From positions 8,189,001 through 8,253,000 of the forward strand of contig OZ018418.1 of NCBI GenBank assembly GCA_963969595.1: a DNA stretch of 64,000 nt, written 5' to 3'. Shown here piece by piece: positions 22,909-33,760 of this stretch. The first letter of the stretch is position 1. The number at the start of each line of letters is the position of its first letter. This stretch comes from Neckera pumila (Eukaryota; Streptophyta; Bryopsida; Hypnales; Neckeraceae). The position numbers and the translations under genes were made by a program. The notes under the pieces are model-generated. The model was not told where the DNA came from. It saw only the letters and a list, made by a program, of their open reading frames with translations, and did not search any database.

Positions 22909-24371
22909 CTTGAATTTCTTCTTGTTCGCTTTGTTCTCGGCGTTTCTTCTAGCGTTGGAGATTGTCTTCACTGGTGCGAGGTCTTTGGAGTGTCTTGGTC
23001 TACCCATGAGCTCCAGACTGTCCTTGTGCCCAAGATGTTAGTAGACCATGACGGCTTCATTGCCTGGAAGTGGTTTACTCTATTGTAGTACACTGAGACT
23101 GTCTTCAGTTTTTCAGTATCCGTTGACCAGACTACGTAGTTGTCCCATTGGCGGAAGTGCTTCAGGATGTCTTTGTCAATTCCCTTGTCTACCATCATAT
23201 GGTCGGCGGTTACACTATACTGTCCATTGATGAGGTAGAAGTTCCCAATCTTGATTGACTCCCAGTCTTCCGGCTTGGGCTTCTCCTCTAGTCCGACAAG
23301 CATGATGCAAAGTTTCTGCTTTATAGACTTGTCTGGCATGTGGCAGAAAAAATGCATCAAATCTCTAGCCACACGGGTCTTGTAACTCCGCATGTTCAAG
23401 TTTGCCGATGCCTTCACGAGCTGTTCAATTGGTATGCTTTTCTTCTCGTCAATTTTGAAGACATGGGCGTTGTGGCATAATGCCCAGTAGTTCTTGTAGG
23501 CTTTTGCAGAGAGCTTATAATCATACTTATTTCTTAGGTCATAGGCCTGTGAGACATTAGTCACAATTGACGCAAAGCTCCCTTCTTCAACAGCAGGTTT
23601 GCTAGCAGCCTCATCTTGTACTCTCTGCGAAGAGGACGTTGCCAAGTTGCTCTTCTTGCCTCCTATTGGAGGGGTCTGGGCCTTCTTCCCTTTCCTTGTC
23701 CCTCAACTGTTTTGAGTTCCGGGCATGGTTTGCGATCCTTGCCCTTCTCCCTGACTGGGGCTATCTAGGGATACTGATCAAGGAGTCATATTTTTCTTTG
23801 CTTTTTCAATCTTGGAGGTTAGAACCGCAAAATCTATGAAAATAATCCTTAGTCTTGTGCACAATGTTTTCCCGGAAATTGGCTTTCCAGCACAAGTCTT
23901 GAAGAAATTGTCGTCAACTTTTTTCTAGAGCTCCGGTATTTCGGTTTTGTAGTCAGTGAGCACGTGTGACTCCAAGATTGAAGTGATGTTGAAGACTACT
24001 TGTGAGGAATCCAAAATGATTGTGAAATAATACTAGTCCTCCTCTGCAATTCCGACTTGTGCTGTAACACAATGAATTTTGATCATTTGGCCGACGTTGT
24101 GGACAATGTCCTTAATCTTCTTGTTGTAGGAGATAGCATAATATGGCTTGCTGTCTTTGTACTTTGCAAAGAAGCAAATCATGTTCCTCAGCTCAAGCAT
24201 TTTTAAACTCCAGTGGGCCATCTTCTCGCGGTTTTGGAAAGTCCAGTACTCCCTGTCGGTGTCATAGTCATCTCCGTTGTCTTCATCTATTAGCCTCTCC
24301 ACTCTCTTGTAGAACGCCTCTAACTTCTAAACCTGCTCCTCCATTCTTACCCTGCAAGATCAAGTGTATTC

Positions 24372-25124
24372 TTTAGGTCAAGTCGACTTGAATCGTAATC
24401 ATTTGCTATTTGTTTTAGTTGCCTGGATGTAGTATGCGGTGCTACAGCGGTTTCTTTGGAACACTATACTTTTGGGGTCTGCCAGAATAGTTCACCTAGT
24501 CTCTTAGCTTGTGATGTTTTTAGCTGCTGATCAAGTTAATTTCTTGTAGTGTTTATTCTGTATCTTAAGGATATAGCCTTTTTAGGTCAAATTGACCTAA
24601 TCTGGTTTTAGGATTACATATCTTGTATTGCTGGTGTATGATTTTGCTCTTTGATTTTTGTATGTCGACTCTTCTCATCTGGATAATCAGGTCGAATCTA
24701 CCTAATTTTTGGATCTTTGAGCACGATACAATGTTATGCTATGTCAATTTGTCTATTCAAGTCAATTTGACCTAATTTGTTAATCTGTTTCTCTTTTAGT
24801 TTATTTATCTTCTGTACTACATGGGGCTTTCTTTTTGTTGGTGTTCTCTTCAATGTTTCTAATAATTCACTGATCAGATTGAGTCGATTTGAATTGTATT
24901 GTTCGGGTACAGTATTTTTGAGAGGGAGCTTGGGTTCTTGTTTAGATCGACTCAACCTGAATTGGCTAACTAACATTCACTAGATGATTTCCTACTTCCT
25001 TGGCTTTGGGCTACTTGATGTAGGAGAAGTTCCACTTCCTTGGGTTCACAAATTTAGGTCGAGTCGACCTAAACGGGCACCTCATCCTGTGTTGGGTCAA
25101 ATTATGTGGGCGCTGTCGACCTAA
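24372..25124. repeat. Cluster of GTCGAC-type palindromes, left side of island 1
   Basis: Palindromes near the form TTYAGGTCGAGTCGACCTRA lie at 24372-24393, 24581-24600, 24689-24706, 24755-24776, 24874-24894, 24941-24961 and 25053-25073, with half-sites near 25.11, 25.16 and 25.20 kb. Spacing is 50-210 bases. They lie upstream of the acceptor at 24352, so probably in the first intron(s) or leader of the minus-strand gene. Confidence 0.9.
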
Positions 25125-25262
25125 ATTGTGTTACCTATCATTCTAATCTTCTACCATAGTTGATCTAAATTGTATTATCTATCATTCTAAAATTCTACCA
25201 CAGTTGACCTAAAGTGACATTGAGCTGAAATGCTATGGGCTTTACTTTACATTGAAATCATT

Positions 25263-26703
25263 GGTGGAGGAATAACTCAATACATACTTGGATCACAATG
25301 GTATTCCTCCTCAATAGCACTTTCAGGAATTGATACGCCTCTCGAAATCAAGGAATGCACCTACACATTTGAAAGAAATATTCAACGTTAGATTGCAATA
25401 CAAAGAAGACAATCACATCCATCAATGGATTAAAAAAAGAAAAACATATAAAAATGTAAGCACATTTATATCACAATAATGGTGTTTCCAAATGCAAAAG
25501 TTCATTTACCAATGCTAAAAAAGCATGCAAACTCCCATAGAATTCTTTCACCTAAATAATCCTAATCATGTCAACCTATTGCACTCGTAAGTGGGACCGG
25601 TACACACTTAAACCAATTATTCAACAATTCACTTCAAATCCGTAATGTAGCAACCCAAAGTATGGTACATAGACAAACGAATTCATTATTTCAGCATGGA
25701 AGAATAAATCCTAATTGCTCCCAAACCTAAGAGTAAATCATTCATGGCATGCAACCACTAACTGTTGTTGCTGCTGCTACTATCAACCATTAATGGTTGT
25801 TGCTGCTGCTGCTACTGTCTAGGGGGTGCCTAAATCCAAGAGGTTCACAATCCAAAAGAAACAATCACTCGACAGAGAAGCAACTCCATTCCAAACACAA
25901 CTCAATTCCGAAAACTAATCACAAATGCATTAGGTAGCGACAAACTAAATTTTCAAACTGAAACCACAGGTCTAAAACTATTGAGCACAAGCCACAACCA
26001 CCTATAAGCCATCGCTACAACCAAGGACAGCTCAGAATGACCACAGACAAACAAAATCCCAACTATTAGGGTTTCAGCCAAAACTCTGTCCAATTAGAGT
26101 TTCCTACCAACTTTCGGTCATCAAACAACAACAAACTGCAATCCCTGACACCTTCCTAAAACCTCACAACAAAAATCATTCAACTTCGAGTTACCACCTA
26201 ATCCTCAAAAACAAAGTGTCAAACTTGTCCAAACCCTAAGAACCAATAGGAGATAACTAATCAAACACAGCAACATAGCAACACAAGATAACACAAGATA
26301 ACCCCACTGCAGTACAATGCACGATAGAAGAGAAAATCCTAAACTAAATTTCAAAACTTTAAGAATGCCACAGCAGGTGCAAAATAAGAATTTTTAGGAA
26401 AGTTAAATCAGCAAGACACAAAACAAAAAACAAAAGATCCTGCGAACTTACTCTAGAGCGCGCACTTCAAGCTCCAATGCGCCCGAAAAACCCAGCCTCC
26501 GTAGCGGATGCGCCACCAACTTCCTTAGACGACCACTTGCAGCGACTTCTCCCCACCACGCCGACCTTCCCCGCACCGTGCCACTTGTAGCGACTTCTCC
26601 CCACTACACCGACCCTCCCCGCTGCGCAAACCCTCCACCTCTGCAGACGAACCCTAAACCCTACTACCTCGCCACAATGCACAAACCCAGCCAAAACCGC
26701 CAC
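25263..26703 (-). CDS. Putative 5' exons of the minus-strand island 1 gene
   Basis: A GC-richer stretch (26.45-26.9 kb) with AAACCCTA boxes looks like a plant promoter and leader on the minus strand. A frame with GRVGVVGRSRYKW, doubled, runs from 26703 to about 26467, and a donor GTAAGT follows CTAGA at about 26451. A second likely exon is 25351-25263, after GTGTAG, with sense VHSLISRGVSIPESAIEEE. No domain is recognised and start codons are uncertain. The place, just upstream of the palindrome cluster and of the methyltransferase-like gene, suggests that these belong to its 5' end. Confidence 0.35.
26533..26628. repeat. 48-bp direct duplication
   Basis: CCACTTGCAGCGACTTCTCC at 26533 recurs as CCACTTGTAGCGACTTCTCC at 26581. 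It encodes the doubled GVVGRSR segment on the minus strand and is a multiple of three in length. Confidence 0.9.
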
Positions 26704-26899
26704 AATTGAAGGGAATGCCGCAGGGAAAGACGGAAGAGCACCAAAAAACTAGGAGAGATTTGCAATCAGCAAACCCTACCACGTTCAAAAAACCCTACCG
26801 CGTGGAGAGAACCTGTTGATATCCATCTCTATAGTGCATACCAGCCAATACCCGTCGTTTTAGTGCAAACCCATCCTCCCATAGTAAAAAACCTAAACC

Positions 26900-28918
26900 C
26901 TAATGACCCTAGATTATTCTATATCTGCCCTATATCTGGTCCAAAAAAAACTTAAATTCATTTGTACCGTAAGCTTTCCCCTTTGTTTGTTTTGTTTACT
27001 TGTTTGTTTGTTACATTGAGATCCTTCAGATGCATATTTAATATTTTGGGAAGACCTTCATAAATAGGAATGTATAGGCTTCATTTTTTGAAAAGTTATG
27101 GATGTCCAAATTAATTTTGGTTTTAAAAATAACTTTCACTTTTGTTTCCTGTGCCAACGGTATTAGGCAATTTAGTTAATATCTTGTGGGGCTACCTTAA
27201 CACTTAAAGGACAAACTACTAACTATGGAATTCATCCATTTTGATAGTGTGATGTGGGATTCATTCATAATGAATTCATTCATTTCATTAATAAAAAAGG
27301 AATGATTTAAAGTTATTCACGTATATATAAATCTTAAAAACCAATTTCATAGAAAAACATTTAATTTCAAATTAGGATTCTACAATCATTTTAGGGTTAA
27401 ATGAAGGTATTGGTTGGTGTAATTTTTTTTTTCCTGTTCAAGCAAGTGAATAGAACCAGGTGTGGTGCATTTACACTTTGCTACTTTGCTACTCTTTTTT
27501 TAAAAGTAGATAAACATATTTTTTTTCACAAATGTTCTTGTAGTACTTTGGTAATAATAAGGGTGTCATCTATTATATGAAAACTTATTGAACCCTAATT
27601 GAATTATGAGGAGAATATAGTCTTCAAGTAGAGCATGAACTTCATATTTAGACCAAACAAGAAGAATAACCCCATTGATTGGTTGCACTCATATTACTCT
27701 GAAATCAAAAAAAGTCTAAGTGATGATTGAAGGATATTTAGACTCTATTTCTCTGCATTTCGACTCATGGTCCAAAAATTATTGGCTTCACAATACTTAC
27801 TTAGCTTAAAACAATATCCAGTGTAGCCAAAAAGTATGTAATTCAATAGAAGACTTCATTGCACATTGAACAAAAAATTTAAAAAAAGAATTACATTCAC
27901 ATGCAAGGCTGTGTACATTGCACTTACCGTATGTATATATGCATTGGAAGACACGCAGATGCACTAAGGGGTCAAACTACAATTTCATTGATTTCCTAAT
28001 AACAAATTCTAATGCATATAATATTAATAATGAACAATAAATTCTAATCCATAAAAACATTAGAAATGAACAACAAATTCTATTGCATAAAAATATTAGA
28101 AAATGAATTTTTTTTCTAATTTCATTTTAATGTGGTAGCAACACCAATAGGAATATTCTAGTACAATAAATGAAGGCCCATGTAGAAATCCTCGTTTTTT
28201 AAACATTGAAGATGACAAATGCTTGAAAAATCTTTATATTTCAGAATTTAAGAAAAAAAAAATTAGGGAAGAAAAATGGAATTGACCATTGTCTTTATAT
28301 TTCTCAATACAATTTTTTTGCATGTTCAGTACTTTGTAGTCTTGACCAACATTATGTAAACTTCATAAATATCTTTGAAGGCAAAAGGGATTAAATATAA
28401 TAGTAATAAAAAAAATAAAAAGATGTAATACGGTCCTTAAGTTTGTTTGGGTATTAAACAACTTCACGTGCCAATAGTCACTTAGTACGCTTTACTTAAA
28501 ATGATTCTTGATTGCAACCACTAAACATAAATTATAAGTAATTAAATTGTTTAGTCTCCCAATTATAAGACATTATGACCATCTCTATGGTATCCAAAGC
28601 ATGATAAGAAGCATAATAAATTTCAAACATGATCAATGTGATAGTATATCATAACAATTGATGGCCGCCACAATGGTATGGCAAGCTTTGAAATAGGGCA
28701 AACTTTGAACTAAAAATTCTATATGCCGTGCAAGAAAAACAAAAAAACATGCTTCATAAAAAGTATTATATGTACAATTCCTCCTCTATTGTATCTCACA
28801 AAGCTCTAATTTTGAATTAATAAAATTAACTATCAATTCTCTATTAGTAGTGTTGCTTGAGTTTTTATTTGAACGCATGTAATGACATTATTTTGAAATT
28901 TACGTTCTTTAAACTATA
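26900..28918. other. AT-rich centre of island 1, left part; no gene seen
   Basis: No coding frame, and no repeat beyond simple A/T runs and a diverged repetition of ACAAATTCTAATGCATA-like phrases at about 28.0-28.1 kb. Confidence 0.55.
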
Positions 28919-29966
28919 GGGCATGGGTTTTATTTATTTATTCATTCGTGGAGTGCAGGAAATAAAAGTAGGGCAATAATTTGAGTGCACTCACAAACTC
29001 TTTATGTTTGGATTATTTACAACTTGTACATTCTTTTTTTCATGCTCTTTGCATTCAATTTCTCTGAAATTTGAATTTTTGGTTCATTAAACCACAGGAC
29101 ATGGGTAGTTAGGTTTTCTCTCATTGTGCGCTTTATTCATGAGAATGGGGTTCTAATTTGAGTGCGCTCATGAATTCTTTATGCTTGGATTATTTACAAC
29201 TTGTACATTTTTTTTCAAACTCTTTGCATTCAATTTCCATGACATTTAAATTATTGGTTCTTTAAACTATAGGACATGGGTAGTTAGGTTTTTTTTTGTT
29301 GTGCATTTTATTCAAGAGGATGGGGTTCTAATTTGAGTGTGCTCACAAATTCATTATACTTGAATTATTTACAACTTGTCTTTTTTTTTTCATGCTCTTT
29401 GCATTCAATTTCCATGACATTTGAATTTTTGGTTCATTAAACTACAAGACATAAGTAGTTGGGTTTTTTTTCATTGTGCGTTTTATTCAAGAGAATGGGG
29501 TTCTAATATGAGTGCGCTCACGAATTCTTTATGCTTGAATTATTTACAACTTATACATTCTTTTTTTCATGCTTTTTGCATTCGAAATCCATGACATTTG
29601 AATTTTTGATTCCTTAAACTACAGGACATGGGTAGTTGGGTTTTTTTCATTGTGTTTTTTATTCAAGAAGATGGGGTTCTAATTTTAATGCGCTCACAAA
29701 TTCTTTATGCTTGGATTATTTACAACTTGTACCTTCTTTTTGTCATGCTCTTTGCATTCAAATTCCATGACATTTGAATTTTTGGTTCTTTAAACTACAG
29801 GACATGGGTAGTTGGGTTTTTTTTCATTGTGCATTTTATTCAAGAGAATGGAGCTCTAATTTGAGTGCGCTCACAAATTCTTTATGTTTGGATCATTTAC
29901 AACTTGTACATTCTTTTTTGCATGCTCTTTGCATTTAAAGTTCATGACACATGCAATTTTGGTTCC
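28919..29966. repeat. Satellite-like tandem repeat, about 176-bp unit (first block)
   Basis: The mark GGACATGGGTAGTT recurs at 29097, 29272, 29447, 29624 and 29800 (175-177 apart), with a diverged copy at 28919. Other unit parts are ATTTACAACTTGTACATTCT, TTTGCATTCAATTTCCATGA and GAGTGCGCTCACAAATTC, the last holding the palindrome GAGTGCGCTC. The array resumes after an inserted element at 30880. A related pair of units is found at 54.2-54.5 kb. Confidence 0.95.
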
Positions 29967-30879
29967 TTAACTCCTAAAGGACCGTTGTCCCTTCGATGGA
30001 CAAATGCGTTTTTGGGCAGGTACCTATGGGCTAAAATTTTGTTGTGACATTTTGAAACTTTTTTTGAAGATAGAAAGATTGATAAGCTTTGTGGGAATAT
30101 AATCTTTTTCACAATCTGTGCCCAGGAAAAAAAGTTATGACCAAATAAGTTCAAAACAGGGGACAATGGTCAGCAAAAATTTTAATCTTTTTCTTAATAT
30201 TTGTTTCTCATTGACTAAATTTTTTCCCCTTTGGAAAGCTTTGATTTATTTCATTCGGGTTTATTATGAGAAAGTTATGGACATTCTTGTTTTTTGGGCA
30301 GTTAGAGCATCTTCTTGAAAAAGATAATTTCTAGAATGCATTTTTGAATGCAATTTTTTAGTTTTTTTAGTTTTTTTTTTTCTTCATGGTTTATATTACT
30401 TGAAAGAATAATCTCATCATTGGAATTAGTGTTTTTTAATTCCATATAAAAGATATTAATATTTTAGATTTTTCTTCTATCTTGTACCTACTTCTACTTA
30501 ACAATTTTTTAAAGTAAGAAAAGTAAGTATTTTGGATTTGTTTTTTTCCCTAGACCTTCAACTCAATTCTTCACTATACAAATTTAAAGCTCAAAACTCT
30601 ATAGTGCAAAATTTTTAAGTTAAAAATGTTCAAAGTCGAAAAATCTAGTCTCACAATGTGCTGAAAATTTTGTTTTTTTCACTTTAAACACAAATATCTT
30701 GCAATCTATGTGGTAAAAAATTCTAAAATTTTTCCCACACACTTTCATACTAATTAGATATAAGATACTACGGTTAGATGTGAAAAAAAACATTTTTCAA
30801 TTTTTTTTACTTTTTGCTATAGAAATGGCAATTTTGAATGTTTTTTGGCAGAAAAGGGCCGCGGTCCTCTAGGGGTTAA
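29967..30879. mobile_element. piggyBac-like miniature element, TTAA-flanked (905 bp)
   Basis: The element 29971-30875 is bounded by TTAA at 29967-29970 and 30876-30879. Its ends are inverted repeats: CTCCTAAAGGACCG on the left and, on the other strand, CCCCTAGAGGACCG on the right. A second internal inverted match (GACCGTTGTCCC near the left end, GGGACAATGGTC near 30.16 kb) is seen. Removing 909 bases (element plus one TTAA) restores the satellite spacing to 177 bases between 29800 and 30886, which shows a clean insertion with TTAA duplication. No transposase frame is present, so it is non-autonomous. Confidence 0.9.
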
Positions 30880-31240
30880 ACTATAGGACGTGGGCAATTG
30901 ATTTTTTTCTGATTAGTGAAGTGCATAGAGCAAAACAGGCACTGATTTTAGTGCGCCCACGAATTCTTTATTCTTGGGATTATTTACAACTTGTCCATTT
31001 TTGTTCACGCCCTTTGCATTCAAATTTCAAGACATTTGCGATTTTGTTTCTTTAGAATACAGGACATGCGTATTTTTTTTTTTCATTCTTACATTGCATA
31101 GAATATAAAGAAGCACAAATTTTACTGCCCCATGAATTCTTTAAGCTAAAATAAATTACAGCTTCCCCATTTTTTTTCATGCTCTTAGCATTCAAAACTC
31201 ATGACTTCAAAGATTTTGGATCTTATAAATTACAAGGCAT
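30880..31240. repeat. Satellite-like tandem repeat, second block
   Basis: The mark recurs at 30886 (GGACGTGGGCAATT), 31062 (GGACATGCGT) and 31236 (GGCATGGAGAAT), spacing 176 and 174, increasingly diverged toward the right. It is the continuation of the array at 28919-29966. Confidence 0.85.
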
Positions 31241-32203
31241 GGAGAATAGAGTTTCTTTCACTTTGTGGAGCACATTAAAATTTTCTGACATTTTGGATTT
31301 AGGTAGTCCAAATTTCAATGCATGGCCAATATTGTTCTCGCCCTACATTTAAGAGAATGATATCGCAATTTTATGTTCTGGAAGCCGTAAATAATTTGTT
31401 ATATCAATGTCGCATTATTTATGAAAATAGAGTAGTTAATTTAACGTTATTGTCCCCGTGTTGTACCAAAAAGAATTTAAATCATTGATGTTTTGAAAGT
31501 CCTAAAAGAAAGTATAACTAAAAAAATGTGGAAGTGATAATTAGCCTGTAGAATTTTAGATAGAAGGTCTGAAATCCTAAACCCATAACGTGAACCCTCC
31601 TACCATTTGTTCTTCCCTTTATTTTCTTTTTATTTGTTTTTTTGATTTGCACTTATCTCTTTATTTGCAAGCCTCGGCTTGGCTGTTTTTTTTCGTCTTT
31701 TTTAATGCTTCCGAGTACTTTCCATTTTTGCAAAAAAAAAAAATAACAAAAACATGAAACCCTAAATTCTAAAATCTAAATCCTAAAAAAACCCAACCCT
31801 GAAACCTTGAACCCCAAGCCATTGACACTAAAAAAACAGTTGTCGGATGACAAGTAGCATTGGGTTTTGGTGGACTTTTCAGTTCACTTTTTATAAGATA
31901 TGCATAAAAGTTTTGCTAATTTTAATAGAATAGGAATTATTAGGACCTAATGTTTTTGCATGAATACTCATTATTTTAATAAAATGTTGACTTTGCTATT
32001 ACAACTTCAGAAGTCGACAAGAATGTTGTCAGGATAATGCTGTTCTAAAATTGTAAAAGTACCAAGAACTTTTTGATGAAGAAGAGGAATTCCTGTAACT
32101 GAAGTGAAGAGAAGCAAAATTTAGACTTCATATTTATTTTTGAATGGAAATGGAATCTCCAGATCATTATTGAACTTGTAGATAGGGCTGACACGGTGTA
32201 AAA
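31241..32203. other. No recognisable gene; possible right promoter side of island 1
   Basis: AT-rich spacer. At 31.75-31.80 kb a run of AACCCTAAATTCTAAAATCTA-like phrases recalls the AAACCCTA boxes near the other 5' ends. No coding exon is seen. Confidence 0.4.
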
Positions 32204-32494
32204 TCAAGAGATGCCCATGCCATTTTTTTTAGGAGCACTTAAGAAAAAGCCGTGGGAATTCTGACTTTGTAACCGCCCACTATTACCTACTTGCAAAATT
32301 TCAGAATGTTTGAATTTCCTTTTTGGACTTACTGCCTTTTTCTTTCCCGCAAAGAAGTCTTTGACCTCCAGCAACGTCTGGCTTAGGTCATTCATTCTCA
32401 CATTCTCAGCTGTCTCCGTGCTCTCCCAAATGCGTTCTCTCCATTTTGTGTCCTTTGTTTTTATGTTGCTAAGTGCACAAACAGGATACGCCAT
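32204..32494 (-). CDS. Unrecognised ORF, possible captured exon
   Basis: A minus-strand frame of 96 codons reads MAYPVCALSNIKTKDTKW, then ENVRMNDLSQTLLEVKDFF and KKKAVSPKRKFKHSEI. The composition (Lys, Glu, spread polar residues) is more protein-like than the surrounding shadows, but I know no family. It lies in the presumed leader region of the plus-strand transposase-like gene, on the opposite strand. It could be a captured gene fragment or chance. Confidence 0.3.
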   Translation of the reverse strand: MAYPVCALSNIKTKDTKWRERIWESTETAENVRMNDLSQTLLEVKDFFAGKKKAVSPKRKFKHSEILQVGNSGRLQSQNSHGFFLSAPKKNGMGIS

Positions 32495-32863
32495 GCAAGA
32501 CTGATGCTCAAGGATTCATTGTCAAGGCTCTGGGTGTTTTGAATACGTGATTGACAACGTCATAGAGACTTTGTTAGAATTTTCTTGCATTGTGTTGTCA
32601 CTTGGTTGTTTTGAGTCATAGGATTTGTTGAATGACAGGAATTCTTTTGTGCTGTTGTTTCGTTTCGTTTCAATTTGTAACTGTGAGTGTAAGATCCCAC
32701 GTCTGGTAGTTGAGCTTGTTATTTTCCTTGTGAACTGCGTGAAGATGGTGCAGTTGTTCCCAAATATGTTGCCATATAAAGCGGAACAGTGTTATTTTAG
32801 AATGAACGGAGTACAATCCCAGAAAATTCGGGAGCACTGAAGCCAACTAAATAGAATGAGGTT

Positions 32864-33658
32864 TCAATTTGGGTCGACCTAAACAGGATACCCAGACACA
32901 TGCTGTATAATAACTTAAGCGTCTCGTGTCGTTCAGTTCCAAATTCAAGTCGATACAACCTAAACCCTGCAGAAGTGATGATTTACATGTCATACAATTG
33001 TAGCATATTCTACTTTCAGGTCAAGTCAACCTAATTATGAGTCCCACAAAAAGATACGTGCGCAATATACAATACTATTGGAAAGCTGATTGAGTTCGTT
33101 AAGTTCAAAACTATTCAGGTCGAGTTGACCTGAACTGAGGAGAAGTATATCAAAGGATCTACACCCGATGAATAATATTAGTTTTAGTACCATCAATGTT
33201 GAATAACATTTTATTAACTAATCCTACAATTACTTTAATAAATGATAAAAATTCCATCGGGTTGTTATAGTTATGTTTGTATGTTGTCATTGTTTCAGGT
33301 TGAGTCGATCTAAATTGTCCGTCTGTTATTTTGAAATGTAACTTACGTAATGCACTTTATTGGATGGTTTAAGGATTTCCATAAATCTGAACTCATCCTG
33401 GATTTCACCTACACTTGGAATACTTATGTAAGCGCCACCTGAAATTAGGTGACAGTAACCTTGATGTTATTATTCAGGTCGAGTCGACCTGAATATGTTT
33501 TTGGTTCTGGTAATTCTGAAGCATAACAAAGTGACTCTGATTATGTTAATTATTTTCCTTCTTGTTGATGACCACAATGTTTTTATTGCAAGCATCTCCT
33601 ATAGCTAGTGTCATGCTTTGTTTCACTTATTCAATATTTAGGCTGAGTCGATCTGAAA
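32864..33658. repeat. Cluster of GTCGAC-type palindromes, right side of island 1
   Basis: Palindromes lie at 32943-32965, 33015-33034, 33113-33134, 33293-33314, 33472-33494 (perfect AGGTCGAGTCGACCT core) and 33637-33658, plus a half-site near 32.87 kb. They stand directly upstream of the plus-strand transposase-like gene, mirroring the cluster at 24.4-25.1 kb upstream of the minus-strand gene. Confidence 0.9.
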
Positions 33659-33760
33659 AATAATGCATCAATTTTGATTTGGCTTCTGATAACCTTCTAT
33701 GTATTTGTATATGCACTTGTTTAATTACCTGAGACCAAGTTGCCAATATGTGAAGGTGCA

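Larger units (their letters stand above)
20273..24351 (-). pseudogene. Island 1 ParB-like / DNA methyltransferase-like gene (decayed, multi-exon)
   Basis: Read on the minus strand from an acceptor at 24352. The N-terminal part (ERLIDEDNGDDYDTDREYW and on) is followed by a ParB/Srx-type box INGQYS (23213-23230), a stretch QWDNYVVWSTDTEKLK and, after a one-base frameshift near 23.0 kb, ELMGRPRHSKDLAPVKT. Exon 2 starts EFVTAMSNRFAM (22768). Further on a DPPY-like motif IV reads MDFWY (about 21.92 kb), and a methyltransferase motif I follows a conserved helix: MEFYLGILRRCC then GNVLLLFGGSKLTCATM (to 21400). Across an intron the fold continues TAKTLDKNDFLSTGYFVDKE. The tail (KRKRRNFADDDRDDD, REERLKDRVKSMEM) is charged, coiled-coil-like, and ends in Pro/Ser-rich sequence. 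Motif IV before motif I is the order of beta-type amino-methyltransferases. Several stops and frameshifts show it is dead. Island 3 carries a homologue. Confidence 0.7.

Noticed and set aside
20365..24376. Several plus-strand open frames at 20.4-20.6, 21.0-21.3, 22.6-22.9, 23.0-23.8 and 24.1-24.4 kb
   Set aside because: They lie opposite the minus-strand methyltransferase-like exons and show no domain. They are shadows.
31750..31810. Telomeric repeat tract (AACCCTAAA-like words)
   Set aside because: The words are irregular and few. They fit telo-box promoter motifs or chance better than an interstitial telomere.
18475..33658. Reading the GTCGAC palindromes as restriction-site or cloning artefacts
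   Set aside because: About 20 diverged copies with longer conserved flanks, tied to introns and 5' flanks of decayed genes, do not fit a vector or linker origin.
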